DNA of 11,721 bases from assembly GCA_946887385.1 (NCBI GenBank), contig CAMPKU010000136.1:1-11721 (forward strand), given 5' to 3'. The first letter of the stretch is position 1; each line of letters opens with the position of its first letter. Position numbers and translations under genes: made by a program. The notes beneath the pieces were generated by a model. It worked only from the letters and a program-made list of their open reading frames with translations, made no database searches and had not been told where the DNA came from. Below, piece by piece: positions 1-6,510 of the stretch. The stretch comes from an uncultured Gammaproteobacteria bacterium. GTDB taxonomy: Bacteria > Pseudomonadota > Gammaproteobacteria > Rariloculales > Rariloculaceae.

Positions 1-7
1 AACAGAA

Positions 8-23
8 TCTCGAATTTTCGAGA
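8..23. repeat. perfect inverted repeat with 7-bp arms
   Basis: The arms TCTCGAA and TTCGAGA are exact reverse complements separated by TT. No T-run follows on either strand, so it does not look like an intrinsic terminator. It could be an operator, or the tail of a structure belonging to a gene left of the window. Nothing else was recognised in bases 1-140. Confidence 0.4.
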
Positions 24-142
24 ACGCGGGCATCTCCGCAGTAGGATAGTGTGTGTCGCCCGCTCGCTATCGGGGCGGCATGCGCTGTAGCAAACCGATT
101 CGTGACAAACTTGTGAACGTGAACGACCGGGCCGCCTAGGAC

Positions 143-149
143 GAGGAAG
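143..149 (+). promoter_or_regulatory. ribosome binding site of the 65-aa ORF
   Basis: GAGGAAG lies 5 nt before the GTG at 155. This is one of the best Shine-Dalgarno matches in the window. It decides the GTG start and argues that the small ORF was once translated, and may still be. Confidence 0.5.
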
Positions 150-154
150 CTCAA

Positions 155-352
155 GTGCACGACCTGCCATTCAAACCGATCTCTGACGCAGGCGCGCGGT
201 CCGGCTGGTCTGAAGATCGCGTCAAGCTGGGCCCCCTGATGGCCGACATTGCTCGTCGGGCCGAATTGACCGAGGGGGATGTCGCTGCCCTCGAGCGAGC
301 AATGGCCGAGGCGCATCGCGAGAACCCTGCTCAACCCTTTCGATTCGAATGA
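155..352 (+). CDS. small hypothetical protein in antitoxin position
   Basis: A 65-residue protein that I do not recognise. It starts at GTG with a good GAGGAAG ribosome site and is soluble, with no signal peptide or membrane segment. The middle is charged and probably helical (residues about 25-52), and it ends in RENPAQPFRFE. Its stop codon overlaps the ATG of the next reading frame as ATGA, the usual arrangement of an antitoxin followed by its toxin. That next frame resembles the N-terminus of a FitB/VapC PIN toxin but is broken. By position this gene is therefore inferred to be the antitoxin, or a shortened remnant of one. I cannot see an RHH, AbrB or Phd DNA-binding domain in it, so the N-terminal DNA-binding part may have been lost. 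Its codons are less GC-rich at third positions than those of the neighbouring ubi genes, which fits acquired DNA. Confidence 0.5.
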   Translation: MHDLPFKPISDAGARSGWSEDRVKLGPLMADIARRAELTEGDVAALERAMAEAHRENPAQPFRFE

Positions 353-458
353 CCGTCCTCGACACCCGCGCCGTTTCCGCAACACTGAAGCCAAACCCGG
401 ATGCGGCATCGCTGACTGGTTGAATAGTTGCCGACGCAGCGCAGTTTCCGCGGGAGCG
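349..458 (+). pseudogene. frameshifted, truncated FitB/VapC-type PIN toxin remnant
   Basis: The frame opening at the ATG at 349 reads MTVLDTRAVSATLKPNPDAA and stops at 421-423 after 24 codons. This closely follows the usual start of FitB-like PIN toxins (M-x-V-L-D-T-N-V-x-S, then P-x-P-D, then L-x-W-L-D/N), including the catalytic Asp5. The expected Asn7 is Arg. The expected continuation W-L-N is present at 417-425 in another frame, as if one base had been lost near 415-416. That second frame keeps a short SAVSA stretch (438-452) reminiscent of the family, then no further PIN sequence. Only about 37 of roughly 135 residues remain before the ubiB terminator. The catalytic Glu and the later Asp residues are absent, so no active toxin can be made. 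The frame opens by ATGA overlap with the 65-aa ORF. The family assignment is from memory of the N-terminal pattern and is moderately secure. Confidence 0.55.
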
Positions 459-474
459 CGCACCAAAGAGGTGC

Positions 475-493
475 AAAATCCCTCACGTGAGGG
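475..493 (-). terminator. probable intrinsic terminator of the ubiE-ubiJ-ubiB operon
   Basis: Read on the minus strand, the perfect 14-bp palindrome CCCTCACGTGAGGG (493 to 480) is followed directly by ATTTT (479-475). This gives a 5-bp GC-rich stem with an ACGT loop and a short U-run, 15 nt after the ubiB stop. The stem is short and the U-run has only four T, so termination may be weak. Bases 353-508 otherwise hold only the toxin remnant. Confidence 0.5.
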
Positions 494-508
494 GCACGAG
501 CGCGGATC

Positions 509-2143
509 TCAGCCGCGCCGCAAGTGGAGCGCGAGCACCAGCAGCCCTAGTCCCGCTCCGCTCCAACCGATCCACTCGGGCTCCGCGAGCCCGCTCCAGA
601 GCACGCCTGCGATCAACAACGCCGCGCCGGCCACCACGCGCTCGAGGCGCGCGCCGCGGCGCGGCTCGGCTACCACCACGGTCGGCGTTCGCTGCCGGCG
701 TCGCACGGCCGCGTCCTCGGCGTCGAGGCGCCGAAGCGTGCGATGCAGCACTCTCGGCAACAGCGCCAGGTCGTCGCTGATCTCGGGCCAAGCCTCGACG
801 AGCTGCTTGAAGCGCGTGCGCGGATCGTGGCGCTCGCGCATCCACTGCTCGAGCACGGGCTTGGCGGTTTTCCACAGATCGAGCTCCGGGTAGAGCTGCC
901 GGCCGAGGCCCTCGATCGCGAGCAGCGTCTTCTGCAGCAGCACGAGCTGCGGCTGGATCTCCATGTTGAACTGCCGCGCCGTTTGGAAGAGCCGCAGCAG
1001 CACGAGGCCGAACGAGATGTCCTTCAGCGGTTTGTTGAAGATCGGCTCGCAGACGGCGCGCACCGCGGCTTCGAGCTCGTCGACGCGGGTGCCGGGCGGC
1101 ACCCAGCTCGAGTCGACGTGCCAGGCGGCCACACGGCGATAGTCGCGGCGGAAAAACGCGAGGAAGTTCTCGGCGAGGTAGTGCTGATCGCGCTCGTCGA
1201 GCGTGCCCATGATCCCGAAGTCGACGGCCATGTAGCGCGGCCGGTGCGGCTCGGTCACGTCGACGAAGATGTTGCCGGGATGCATGTCGGCATGAAAGAA
1301 GTTGTGGCGGAACACCTGCGTGAAGAAGATCTCCACGCCGTTCTCGGCGAGACGCCGGATGTCGGCGCCGGCGGCGTTCAGCGCCGCGAGGTCGTCGATC
1401 TGGATGCCGACGATGCGCTCGATCGTGAGCACGTTCGTGCGGCAGTAGTCCCAGTGCACCTCGGGCACGTAGAGCAGCCCTGACCCCAAGAAATTGCGCT
1501 TCAGCTGCGCGGCGTTCGCCGCCTCGCGCATGAGGTCGAGCTCCACGGCGAGCGTGCGCTCGAACTCGGAGACGACCTCCACCGGGTGCAGGCGATACGC
1601 CTCGGGCCAGTATCGCTCCGCGAGCGTGGCGATCGCGTACAGCACCTCCACGTCGCGCTGGATCAGCGCCGCGACGTTCGGCCGCAGGATCTTCACCACG
1701 ACGGCTTCGCCGCTCGGCAGCGTCGCGGCGTGCACCTGCGCGATCGACGCCGCCGCGAGCGCGGTGCGGTCGAACTGCGCGAATACCTCCTCGAGCGGCC
1801 GGCCGAAGGCGAGCGCGAGCGCCGCTGCGGCTTGCTCGCCGGCGAACGGCGGCACCTGGTCTTGCAGCTTCGCGAGCTCGGCCGCGATGTCGGGCGGCAA
1901 GAGATCGGGGCGCACCGAGAGCGCCTGGCCGAACTTCACGAAGATGGGGCCGAGCTCCTCGAGCGCCTCGCGCAGCCGCACGCCGAGCGGCTTGCGGCGG
2001 CGGCCGAATGCCAGCAGCCGCCCCACCCAGGCGATGGGCCGAAAGAGATGCGTGCGCCAGACGATCTCGTCGAGCCCGTGCTTTACCAGCACGCGCTGAA
2101 TCGACAACATGCGGCCGAGCTGCCGCAGCCGCCGGCGCATCAT
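509..2143 (-). CDS. ubiB: UbiB, ubiquinone biosynthesis protein kinase-like ATPase
   Basis: A 544-residue member of the UbiB/ABC1/ADCK atypical kinase family, close to the E. coli length of about 546. The family supports ubiquinone synthesis at the inner membrane, as an ATPase thought to help extract or present lipid intermediates rather than as an enzyme of one ring step. Visible motifs: the family-specific KxGQ (K70-Q73), the Ala-rich loop AAASIAQVH (about 130-138) replacing a normal P-loop, the nucleotide-site lysine K151, the catalytic loop HADMHPGN (284-291) and the metal-binding DFG (308-310). Two C-terminal membrane helices lie at about 503-520 and 526-541, as expected. The frame is open upstream into ubiJ, but the ATG at 2143 gives the family N-terminus. 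It overlaps the ubiJ stop as ATGA (2140-2143), implying translational coupling. It is last in its operon, before the terminator at 475-493. Confidence 0.96.
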   Translation of the reverse strand: MMRRRLRQLGRMLSIQRVLVKHGLDEIVWRTHLFRPIAWVGRLLAFGRRRKPLGVRLREALEELGPIFVKFGQALSVRPDLLPPDIAAELAKLQDQVPPFAGEQAAAALALAFGRPLEEVFAQFDRTALAAASIAQVHAATLPSGEAVVVKILRPNVAALIQRDVEVLYAIATLAERYWPEAYRLHPVEVVSEFERTLAVELDLMREAANAAQLKRNFLGSGLLYVPEVHWDYCRTNVLTIERIVGIQIDDLAALNAAGADIRRLAENGVEIFFTQVFRHNFFHADMHPGNIFVDVTEPHRPRYMAVDFGIMGTLDERDQHYLAENFLAFFRRDYRRVAAWHVDSSWVPPGTRVDELEAAVRAVCEPIFNKPLKDISFGLVLLRLFQTARQFNMEIQPQLVLLQKTLLAIEGLGRQLYPELDLWKTAKPVLEQWMRERHDPRTRFKQLVEAWPEISDDLALLPRVLHRTLRRLDAEDAAVRRRQRTPTVVVAEPRRGARLERVVAGAALLIAGVLWSGLAEPEWIGWSGAGLGLLVLALHLRRG

Positions 2144-2724
2144 CGACTTCGCTCGAGGCGGGCGAGGCGCGCCGCGGCGCGCTCGACGTCGTCGCGCAGC
2201 TTTTCCACGTCGCTGTAGAACGCCTGCGCCTCGAGCGGCGCCGGCATGGCGCGGCTCTCCTCCTGCAGGTACTCGGCCGTGTTCATGCGCAGCGCGGCGC
2301 CGGCGCGCGCGAACCACGCGGCCGCGCCGCGCACAGCTTCGCCGAGCGCGTGCGCCGGCACGTCGCCGAGCCACTTCGCCACTTGCTCTTCGAGATCGGG
2401 GCGCGCGAGCTTCAGCAGCTTCGCGTAGCGCTCGGCGACCTCTAAGTCGCCGGAGATCTCCGCGCGCGTGCGCTTGACGCCGCTGATACCGCCCTCGGCA
2501 CCCGCGAGACGCAGCAAATCGAGCGGGGCAGCGCGCAGCGTCGCCGTGGCGCCCGTGGCGTCGGAGTCGACGCGCAACCGCTCGTCGCCCGCGTGCAACA
2601 CCGCCGTGAGCCCGAGCCCCTCGACGTGCACGGCGAAGCTGGTGCCGCGGAGCCTTGCGAGCACCTCGCGCGCGGCCGTCGATTCGCCGATGCAGCGATT
2701 GAGCTCGGCCTCGATGAAGCTCAA
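2140..2724 (-). CDS. ubiJ: UbiJ, SCP2-domain ubiquinone biosynthesis accessory factor
   Basis: A 194-residue protein (E. coli UbiJ is about 201) between ubiE and ubiB, the conserved gammaproteobacterial order. The N-terminal part (about 1-110) fits an SCP2 sterol/lipid-carrier-like domain. Near its end comes [15 protein letters not shown] (90-104), the typical segment of this family. The C-terminus (about 165-194) is a charged probable coiled coil. UbiJ is known to act with UbiK in the soluble Ubi complex that binds lipid intermediates. No ATG or GTG is available near the N-terminus. The best start is the TTG at 2724 (reading Met-Ser-Phe-Ile-Glu), which overlaps the ubiE stop as TTGA, so translation probably depends on ribosomes finishing ubiE. 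The same frame is open far upstream inside ubiE, but that extension is Arg/Ala-rich shadow sequence. Confidence 0.9.
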   Translation of the reverse strand: MSFIEAELNRCIGESTAAREVLARLRGTSFAVHVEGLGLTAVLHAGDERLRVDSDATGATATLRAAPLDLLRLAGAEGGISGVKRTRAEISGDLEVAERYAKLLKLARPDLEEQVAKWLGDVPAHALGEAVRGAAAWFARAGAALRMNTAEYLQEESRAMPAPLEAQAFYSDVEKLRDDVERAAARLARLERSR

Positions 2725-3485
2725 AGGCGGAAACCCACGTGCAACGCGACGATACCGGCGGTGAGGTTGAAGTACTCGCAGCGCTCGAAACCCACGCGCT
2801 GCATCATGGCTTTCAGCGTCTCTTGATCGGGGTGCCGGCGGATCGACTCGGCGAGATAGCGGTAGCTCGCGGCGTCGCCGGCGAGCCATTCGCCGAGCCG
2901 CGGCAGCACTTGGAAGGAGTACAGCTCGTACAGCGGCGCCAGCGGCCCGAGTTGCGCATGCGAGAACTCGAGCACGAGCAGCCGGCCGCCGGGCTTCAAC
3001 ACGCCGTACAAGCTCGCGAGCGCGCGCTCTTGGTCCGTGACGTTGCGCAGCCCGAAGCCGATGGTGACGCAGTGGAAGCTGTGCGAGGCGAACGGCAACT
3101 GCTCGGCGTCGGCGAGCACGTAATCGACGTTGCCGGCGATCCCTTGGTTCAATAGGCGCGTGCGGCCTTCCTCGAGCATCGCGGCATTGATGTCGGTGAC
3201 GACGACGTGGCCCGTGGGCCCTACCTTGCGCGCGAGACCGGCGGCGAGGTCGCCGCTGCCGGCGGCAACGTCGAGCGCCTGCTGGCCGGGCCGTAACCCC
3301 GACTTCGCGAGCGTGAAGCGCTTCCACAGCCGGTGCAGGCCGCCCGACATGGCGTCGTTCATGAGGTCGTAGCGCGACGCCACGGAATCGAACACGCTGC
3401 GAACGCGGGCCTTTTTCTCGTCCCAGGGCACGCGCTCGTAGCCGAAATCGGCGAATCGGTCGGGGTCTTGATCGGCGGCCGTCAT
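2721..3485 (-). CDS. ubiE: UbiE, ubiquinone/menaquinone C-methyltransferase
   Basis: A 254-residue class I SAM-dependent methyltransferase that C-methylates the ring of demethylated quinone intermediates (demethyl-DDMQ to DDMQ in ubiquinone synthesis; demethylmenaquinone to menaquinone where that is made). Visible: the UbiE signature [17 protein letters not shown] (39-55), SAM motif [12 protein letters not shown] (71-81), the motif II acidic end VVTDIN (about 95-100), GFGLRNVTD (143-151), [13 protein letters not shown] (163-175) and the C-terminal [15 protein letters not shown] (207-221). The length matches the family (about 250). The ATG at 3485 is preferred. A GTG 24 nt upstream (3509) is in frame, but a promoter -10 element lies between the two, so the longer form would not be transcribed from that promoter. 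It is first in ubiE-ubiJ-ubiB, overlapping ubiJ by 4 nt. Confidence 0.96.
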   Translation of the reverse strand: MTAADQDPDRFADFGYERVPWDEKKARVRSVFDSVASRYDLMNDAMSGGLHRLWKRFTLAKSGLRPGQQALDVAAGSGDLAAGLARKVGPTGHVVVTDINAAMLEEGRTRLLNQGIAGNVDYVLADAEQLPFASHSFHCVTIGFGLRNVTDQERALASLYGVLKPGGRLLVLEFSHAQLGPLAPLYELYSFQVLPRLGEWLAGDAASYRYLAESIRRHPDQETLKAMMQRVGFERCEYFNLTAGIVALHVGFRL

Positions 3486-3493
3486 GGCGGCCA

Positions 3494-3520
3494 AGTATAG
3501 GCTAGGCACCGAATTGGCAA
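3494..3520 (-). promoter_or_regulatory. candidate ubiE promoter, possibly giving a leaderless mRNA
   Basis: On the minus strand, TTGCCA (3520-3515) and TATACT (3499-3494) are separated by 15 nt. The -10 box is one base from consensus; the spacer is shorter than the ideal 17. The -10 box ends 8 nt before the ubiE ATG and no Shine-Dalgarno sequence is visible. The predicted transcription start therefore falls within 1-2 nt of the start codon. Confidence 0.5.
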
Positions 3521-3551
3521 GCGGGTGCCACCCTGCGGAGACTTTCTCTAC

Positions 3552-3587
3552 TAAAGCGTGACATTGCGTAGTTGACTGCTCGCTTTA
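3552..3587. repeat. inverted repeat spanning the toxin-antitoxin promoter (candidate operator)
   Basis: TAAAGCG (3552-3558) and CGCTTTA (3581-3587) are a perfect 7-bp inverted repeat with a 22-nt spacer. The possible -35 box TTGACT (3572-3577) lies between the arms. A second, imperfect pair interleaves with it: TGACATT (3559-3565) and AATGTGTCA (3595-3603). AbrB-type antitoxins commonly bind dyads over their own promoter, so this is the natural place for autoregulation, possibly also affecting divergent ubiE. Confidence 0.45.
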
Positions 3588-3599
3588 CCGGGGTAATGT
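3572..3599 (+). promoter_or_regulatory. candidate promoter of the AbrB-PIN pair
   Basis: TTGACT (3572-3577, 5 of 6 to the -35 consensus) is followed 16 nt later by TAATGT (3594-3599), a weak -10 (3 of 6). The -10 ends 7 nt before the ATG at 3607, so as for ubiE a leaderless transcript is possible. If this promoter is used, the alternative GTG at 3598 falls inside the -10 box and cannot be the start. Confidence 0.35.
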
Positions 3600-3606
3600 G
3601 TCAGCC

Positions 3607-3870
3607 ATGGCCATCGCGCGCTCCAAACTGACCGCCCAAGGGCAGATCTCCGTTCCGGCCGAGGTACGCCGCAAGCTCGGATTGGGCCCGGGGGCCGTAC
3701 TGGAATGGGATGAGGAAGGCGGGCACGTGATTGTGCGGCGCGCCGGTCGACATTCGTCCGCCGATATTCACGACGCGATATTCGCGGAGCCGCCGCGGCG
3801 GGCCGCCAAAGCCGCCGACGCAAAAGAAGGTATCCGCAAAGCCGTGCGCGAGCGGCATGCGCGCCGTTGA
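3607..3870 (+). CDS. AbrB/SpoVT-family antitoxin (VapB-like)
   Basis: An 87-residue DNA-binding antitoxin. The N-terminal swapped-hairpin AbrB domain covers about residues 5-48, with the core KLTAQGQISVPAEVRRKLGL and then the PG-A-V-L-E-W and VIVRR strands. The C-terminal tail (about 50-87) is Ala/Arg-rich and probably helical, the part that in such pairs wraps the toxin. The role is to neutralise the PIN toxin encoded next and to repress the shared promoter, where an inverted repeat is present. The two genes overlap by 14 nt (3857-3870). The start is uncertain: the ATG at 3607 gives the usual short N-terminus; a GTG at 3598 adds MSA and has GGGG only 4 nt upstream. The pair is on the plus strand inside an otherwise minus-strand housekeeping block, which suggests acquisition. 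Confidence 0.85.
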   Translation: MAIARSKLTAQGQISVPAEVRRKLGLGPGAVLEWDEEGGHVIVRRAGRHSSADIHDAIFAEPPRRAAKAADAKEGIRKAVRERHARR

Positions 3871-4249
3871 CACCAACGTGCTCGTTCGGCTGATCGCGCG
3901 CGACGATCCCGATCAGGTGCGCGCGGCTGAAGAGTTCATCGCGCCAGGCGCGTGGATCTCGCACGTCGTTCTTGTCGAAACGATGTGGGTGCTCGATGCG
4001 GTATTTGGCCGAAGCGCCCAGCAAATCGCGGCCGCCGTGGAGATGTTAGTCGATCATCGAGAGCTCGTGATCCAGGACGCCGACGTGGTGATGACCGCTC
4101 TTGTCCGCTTCAAGGAGCGGCCGTCGCTCGGATTCTCCGACTGCCTCGTCGTGGAGACGGCACGCAAGGCAGGACATACCCCGTTGGGCACGTTCGACCG
4201 CGAGCTTGCGAAGATCGACGGCGTTCACCGGCTGCCCGGTGCTCGTTGA
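3857..4249 (+). CDS. PIN-domain ribonuclease toxin (VapC-like)
   Basis: A 130-residue single PIN domain, the usual size for VapC toxins. Family members are Mg2+-dependent endoribonucleases that cut tRNA or rRNA when freed from their antitoxin. All four expected acidic residues are visible: D5 in AVDTNVLVR, E41 in VLVETMWVL, D95 in GFSDCLVVE and D114 in TFDREL. This toxin therefore looks intact, unlike the remnant at 349-458. The ATG at 3857 lies inside the antitoxin gene, so the toxin is probably translated by coupling; only a weak GAGCGG precedes it. A longer upstream reading in the same frame is antitoxin shadow. The stop is 3 nt from the convergent DUF971 gene, with no clear terminator between. 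The RNA target cannot be told from sequence. Confidence 0.9.
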   Translation: MRAVDTNVLVRLIARDDPDQVRAAEEFIAPGAWISHVVLVETMWVLDAVFGRSAQQIAAAVEMLVDHRELVIQDADVVMTALVRFKERPSLGFSDCLVVETARKAGHTPLGTFDRELAKIDGVHRLPGAR

Positions 4250-4252
4250 CGG

Positions 4253-4639
4253 CTACTCAGCCCACTTCGGCTCGGGATGGCGCGGCTTGCCGGCTGCGGC
4301 CAAGCGCTCGAGATAGCGCGCCCACTTGCGGTCGTGCTCGGCGCACAGCTCGTAGAGCACGGGCCACGTATAGAGACCCGTGTTGTGGCCATCGTCGAAC
4401 ACGATACGCACCGCGTAACGGCCGACGGGCTCGAGGCTCGCGATGTTCACGCCTTCCTTGCCCATCACGAGCATGCCCTCGCCGGCCGAGTGGCCTTTCA
4501 CCTCCGCCGACGGCGAGTGCACGCGCAGAAACTCGGCCGAGAGACGCGCGCTCAACCCGTCGGCGAACCGAATCTCGAGCTCGCGCGAACGGCGATGGAA
4601 TTTCAGATCCGTGGGCGGCGGGACCTGCAGCTCGCTCAT
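4253..4639 (-). CDS. DUF971 domain protein
   Basis: A 128-residue protein made almost entirely of the DUF971 (gamma-butyrobetaine hydroxylase N-terminal-like) fold. Typical segments are [20 protein letters not shown] (21-40) and [18 protein letters not shown] (82-99). The family is widespread in proteobacteria and has been linked by context to iron-sulfur or metal handling. Its function is unproven and none is assigned here. It lacks the dioxygenase domain that follows this fold in butyrobetaine hydroxylases. It starts at the ATG at 4639, overlapping the hslU stop as ATGA (4636-4639), so it is the last gene of the dapF-to-hslU run and likely translationally coupled to hslU. Confidence 0.88.
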   Translation of the reverse strand: MSELQVPPPTDLKFHRRSRELEIRFADGLSARLSAEFLRVHSPSAEVKGHSAGEGMLVMGKEGVNIASLEPVGRYAVRIVFDDGHNTGLYTWPVLYELCAEHDRKWARYLERLAAAGKPRHPEPKWAE

Positions 4640-5940
4640 AGAATGTAGCGGCTCAAATCTTCGTCCTGCACGAGCGCTTTCAGGTGCGAGTCGACGTAGT
4701 CGGCGTTGATGACCACGCTCTGCCCCGGGCGATCGGCGGCCTCGAACGACACGGTTTCGAGCAAGCGCTCGAGCACCGTGTGCAGGCGCCGCGCGCCGAT
4801 GTTCTCGCTGCGGTCATTCACCTGGAACGCCACCTCGGCGAGCCGGCGTACGCCGGAGGTCTCAAATGTAATGTCGAACCGCTCCGTGGCGAGCAAGCTC
4901 GTGTACTGCTCCGTGAGCGATGCGCTCGGCTCCGTGAGGATGCGCACGAAATCGTCCACCCCGAGCGCCGACAGCTCCACCCGAATCGGGAAGCGGCCTT
5001 GCAGCTCCGGAATGAGGTCCGACGGCTTGGCGACGCTGAACGCGCCCGACGCAATGAACAGCACGTGATCGGTGCGCACCATGCCGTAACGCGTGCTCAC
5101 GGTGCAGCCTTCGACGAGCGGCAGCAGATCGCGCTGCACGCCTTCGCGCGAGACGTCGGCGCCGTGGGCTTCGGCGCGCCGCGCGATCTTGTCGATCTCG
5201 TCGAGGAACACGATGCCGTTCTCTTCGACGGCCTTGACGGCCTGGACCTTCACGTCCTCTTGGTTGATGAGCTTCGCCGCTTCCTCTTCCTTCAGCAGCT
5301 TGAGCGCGTCTTTGACCTTGAGCGCGCGGCGCTTCGAGCGGCCCTGATTGAAGTTTTGGAAGAGGCTTTGCAGCTGGCTCGTCATCTCCTCCATGCCGGG
5401 CGGCGCCATGATCTCGACACCGACTGCGGGCGCCGCCAAGTCGAGCTCCACGTCGCGGTCGTCGAGATCGCCTTCGCGCAGCATCTTGCGGAAGCGCTGG
5501 CGCGTGTCGCGGCCCTCCTCGGTGCGCGGGCCCGGCAGCAGCGCATCGAGCAGCCGATCCTCGGCATTGTCGGCCGCACGATCGGCGACGCGCGTGACGG
5601 CTTCCTCGCGCACGAGCTTCACGGCCATGTCGACGAGATCGCGCACGATCGAGTCCACGTCGCGGCCCACGTAGCCCACCTCCGTGAACTTCGTGGCTTC
5701 CACTTTGATGAACGGCGCGCGCGCGAGCTTCGCGAGCCGGCGCGCAATCTCCGTCTTGCCGACACCCGTGGGCCCGATCATCAGGATGTTCTTCGGCGTG
5801 ATCTCGCTGCGCAGCGGCTCCTTGATTTGCGCGCGGCGCCACCGGTTGCGCAACGCGATGGCAACAGCCCGTTTCGCGTCGTGCTGACCGATGATGTGCT
5901 TGTCGAGCTCCTCGACGATCTCGCGCGGCGTCATCGACAT
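4636..5940 (-). CDS. hslU: HslU, ATPase subunit of the HslUV protease
   Basis: A 434-residue AAA+ unfoldase, a little shorter than E. coli HslU (443). It forms hexamers that recognise, unfold and feed substrates into the HslV peptidase in the cytoplasm. Visible: N-terminal [15 protein letters not shown] (5-19), Walker A GPTGVGKT (56-63), pore loop GYVG (89-92), a variable intermediate domain (about 110-235), Walker B VFLDEIDK (254-261), arginine-finger region [12 protein letters not shown] (322-333), sensor 2 region [15 protein letters not shown] (391-405) and the C-terminal tail EDLSRYIL (427-434) that inserts into HslV to activate it. A GAGGAG site (5955-5950), lying inside the end of hslV, sits 9 nt before the ATG. 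There is a 3-nt gap from hslV and a 4-nt overlap with DUF971. Confidence 0.97.
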   Translation of the reverse strand: MSMTPREIVEELDKHIIGQHDAKRAVAIALRNRWRRAQIKEPLRSEITPKNILMIGPTGVGKTEIARRLAKLARAPFIKVEATKFTEVGYVGRDVDSIVRDLVDMAVKLVREEAVTRVADRAADNAEDRLLDALLPGPRTEEGRDTRQRFRKMLREGDLDDRDVELDLAAPAVGVEIMAPPGMEEMTSQLQSLFQNFNQGRSKRRALKVKDALKLLKEEEAAKLINQEDVKVQAVKAVEENGIVFLDEIDKIARRAEAHGADVSREGVQRDLLPLVEGCTVSTRYGMVRTDHVLFIASGAFSVAKPSDLIPELQGRFPIRVELSALGVDDFVRILTEPSASLTEQYTSLLATERFDITFETSGVRRLAEVAFQVNDRSENIGARRLHTVLERLLETVSFEAADRPGQSVVINADYVDSHLKALVQDEDLSRYIL

Positions 5941-5943
5941 CGT

Positions 5944-6474
5944 CTACAGCTCCTCGACGGTGATCGAGGTGTTCGTGTAGATGCAAATCGCGCCCGCGAT
6001 CGCCAGCGACTTCTCGACGATCGTGCGCGCGTCGAGCGGCGTGTTTTCGTACAGCGCGAGCGCCGCGGCTTGCGCGTACGCGCCGCCGGAGCCAATGGCG
6101 AGCAAGTCGTGCTCGGGCTCGATGACGTCGCCGGTGCCCGAGATCAACAGCGAGTTCTCTTTGTCGGCCACGATCAGGAGCGCCTCCAGCCGCCGCAGTA
6201 TGCGATCCGTGCGCCAGTCTTTGGCGAGCTCGATGGCGGCGCGCATGAGGTTGCCGTGCTTCGTGAGCTTCGCTTCGAAGTACTCGAACAGCGTGAAAGC
6301 GTCCGCGGCGCCGCCCGCGAAGCCCGCGAGCACCTTGCCGTCGGCGAGACGGCGCACCTTGCGCGCGTTGCCCTTCATCACCTGATTGCCCACCGTGACC
6401 TGGCCGTCGCCGCCCACGGCCACGCGCCCGTTGCGGCGCACGCAGACGATCGTGGTGCCGTGAAATTCACTCAT
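5944..6474 (-). CDS. hslV: HslV, peptidase subunit of the HslUV protease
   Basis: A 176-residue proteasome-beta-like N-terminal-nucleophile peptidase that assembles as a double hexamer with HslU. The start [20 protein letters not shown] shows a 6-residue leader before the catalytic Thr7, which becomes Thr1 after autoprocessing. [10 protein letters not shown] (21-30) and Lys39 (Lys33 of the mature protein) complete the active-site signature. [14 protein letters not shown] (128-141) is the conserved later segment. The length matches the family. No Shine-Dalgarno sequence is visible before the ATG (CTCTCTCC precedes it). I also saw no sigma-32-type CTTGAA heat-shock promoter in the 41 nt after xerC, so transcription may come mainly from the upstream dapF promoter. 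Confidence 0.97.
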   Translation of the reverse strand: MSEFHGTTIVCVRRNGRVAVGGDGQVTVGNQVMKGNARKVRRLADGKVLAGFAGGAADAFTLFEYFEAKLTKHGNLMRAAIELAKDWRTDRILRRLEALLIVADKENSLLISGTGDVIEPEHDLLAIGSGGAYAQAAALALYENTPLDARTIVEKSLAIAGAICIYTNTSITVEEL

Positions 6475-6491
6475 GGAGAGAGTTTAAGCCA

Positions 6492-6510
6492 GCGGCGCGC
6501 GGAGCGCCGC
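6492..6510. other. perfect 7-bp hairpin between xerC and hslV
   Basis: GCGGCGC (6492-6498) and GCGCCGC (6504-6510) form an exact stem with a 5-nt loop. It lies just after the xerC stop (6516-6518) and 18 nt before the hslV start. No U-run follows on either strand, so it is not a standard terminator. It may modulate read-through, stabilise the hslV mRNA end, or simply reflect GC-rich sequence. Confidence 0.4.

Noticed and set aside
111..142. TTGTGA...TAGGAC as a promoter for the 65-aa ORF
   Set aside because: The 20-nt spacer is too long and the -10 match is poor.
480..493. CCCTCACGTGAGGG as a parS-like site for the ParA protein
   Set aside because: Only the central TCACGTGA matches the parS core; the outer bases differ. 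It is better explained as the ubi terminator stem, and ParA has no ParB here.
279..893. 204-codon plus-strand open frame crossing from the toxin remnant into ubiB
   Set aside because: Most of it is Ser/Arg-rich antisense of ubiB. Only the short W-L-N segment is meaningful, as the shifted frame of the PIN remnant.
743..1483. 246-codon plus-strand open frame inside ubiB
   Set aside because: Antisense shadow with low-complexity Glu/His/Arg composition and no recognisable domain.
2144..2374. 77-residue N-terminal extension of UbiB
   Set aside because: Arg/Ala-rich out-of-frame reading of ubiJ. The ATG at 2143 gives the family N-terminus and an ATGA overlap.
2725..3327. Upstream extension of UbiJ inside ubiE
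   Set aside because: Shadow of ubiE with Arg/Ala-rich composition. UbiJ similarity begins at the TTG at 2724.
4226..4241. CACCGG-CTGC-CCGGTG stem after the DUF971 stop as a terminator
   Set aside because: It lies inside the toxin coding sequence and has no U-run on the minus strand.
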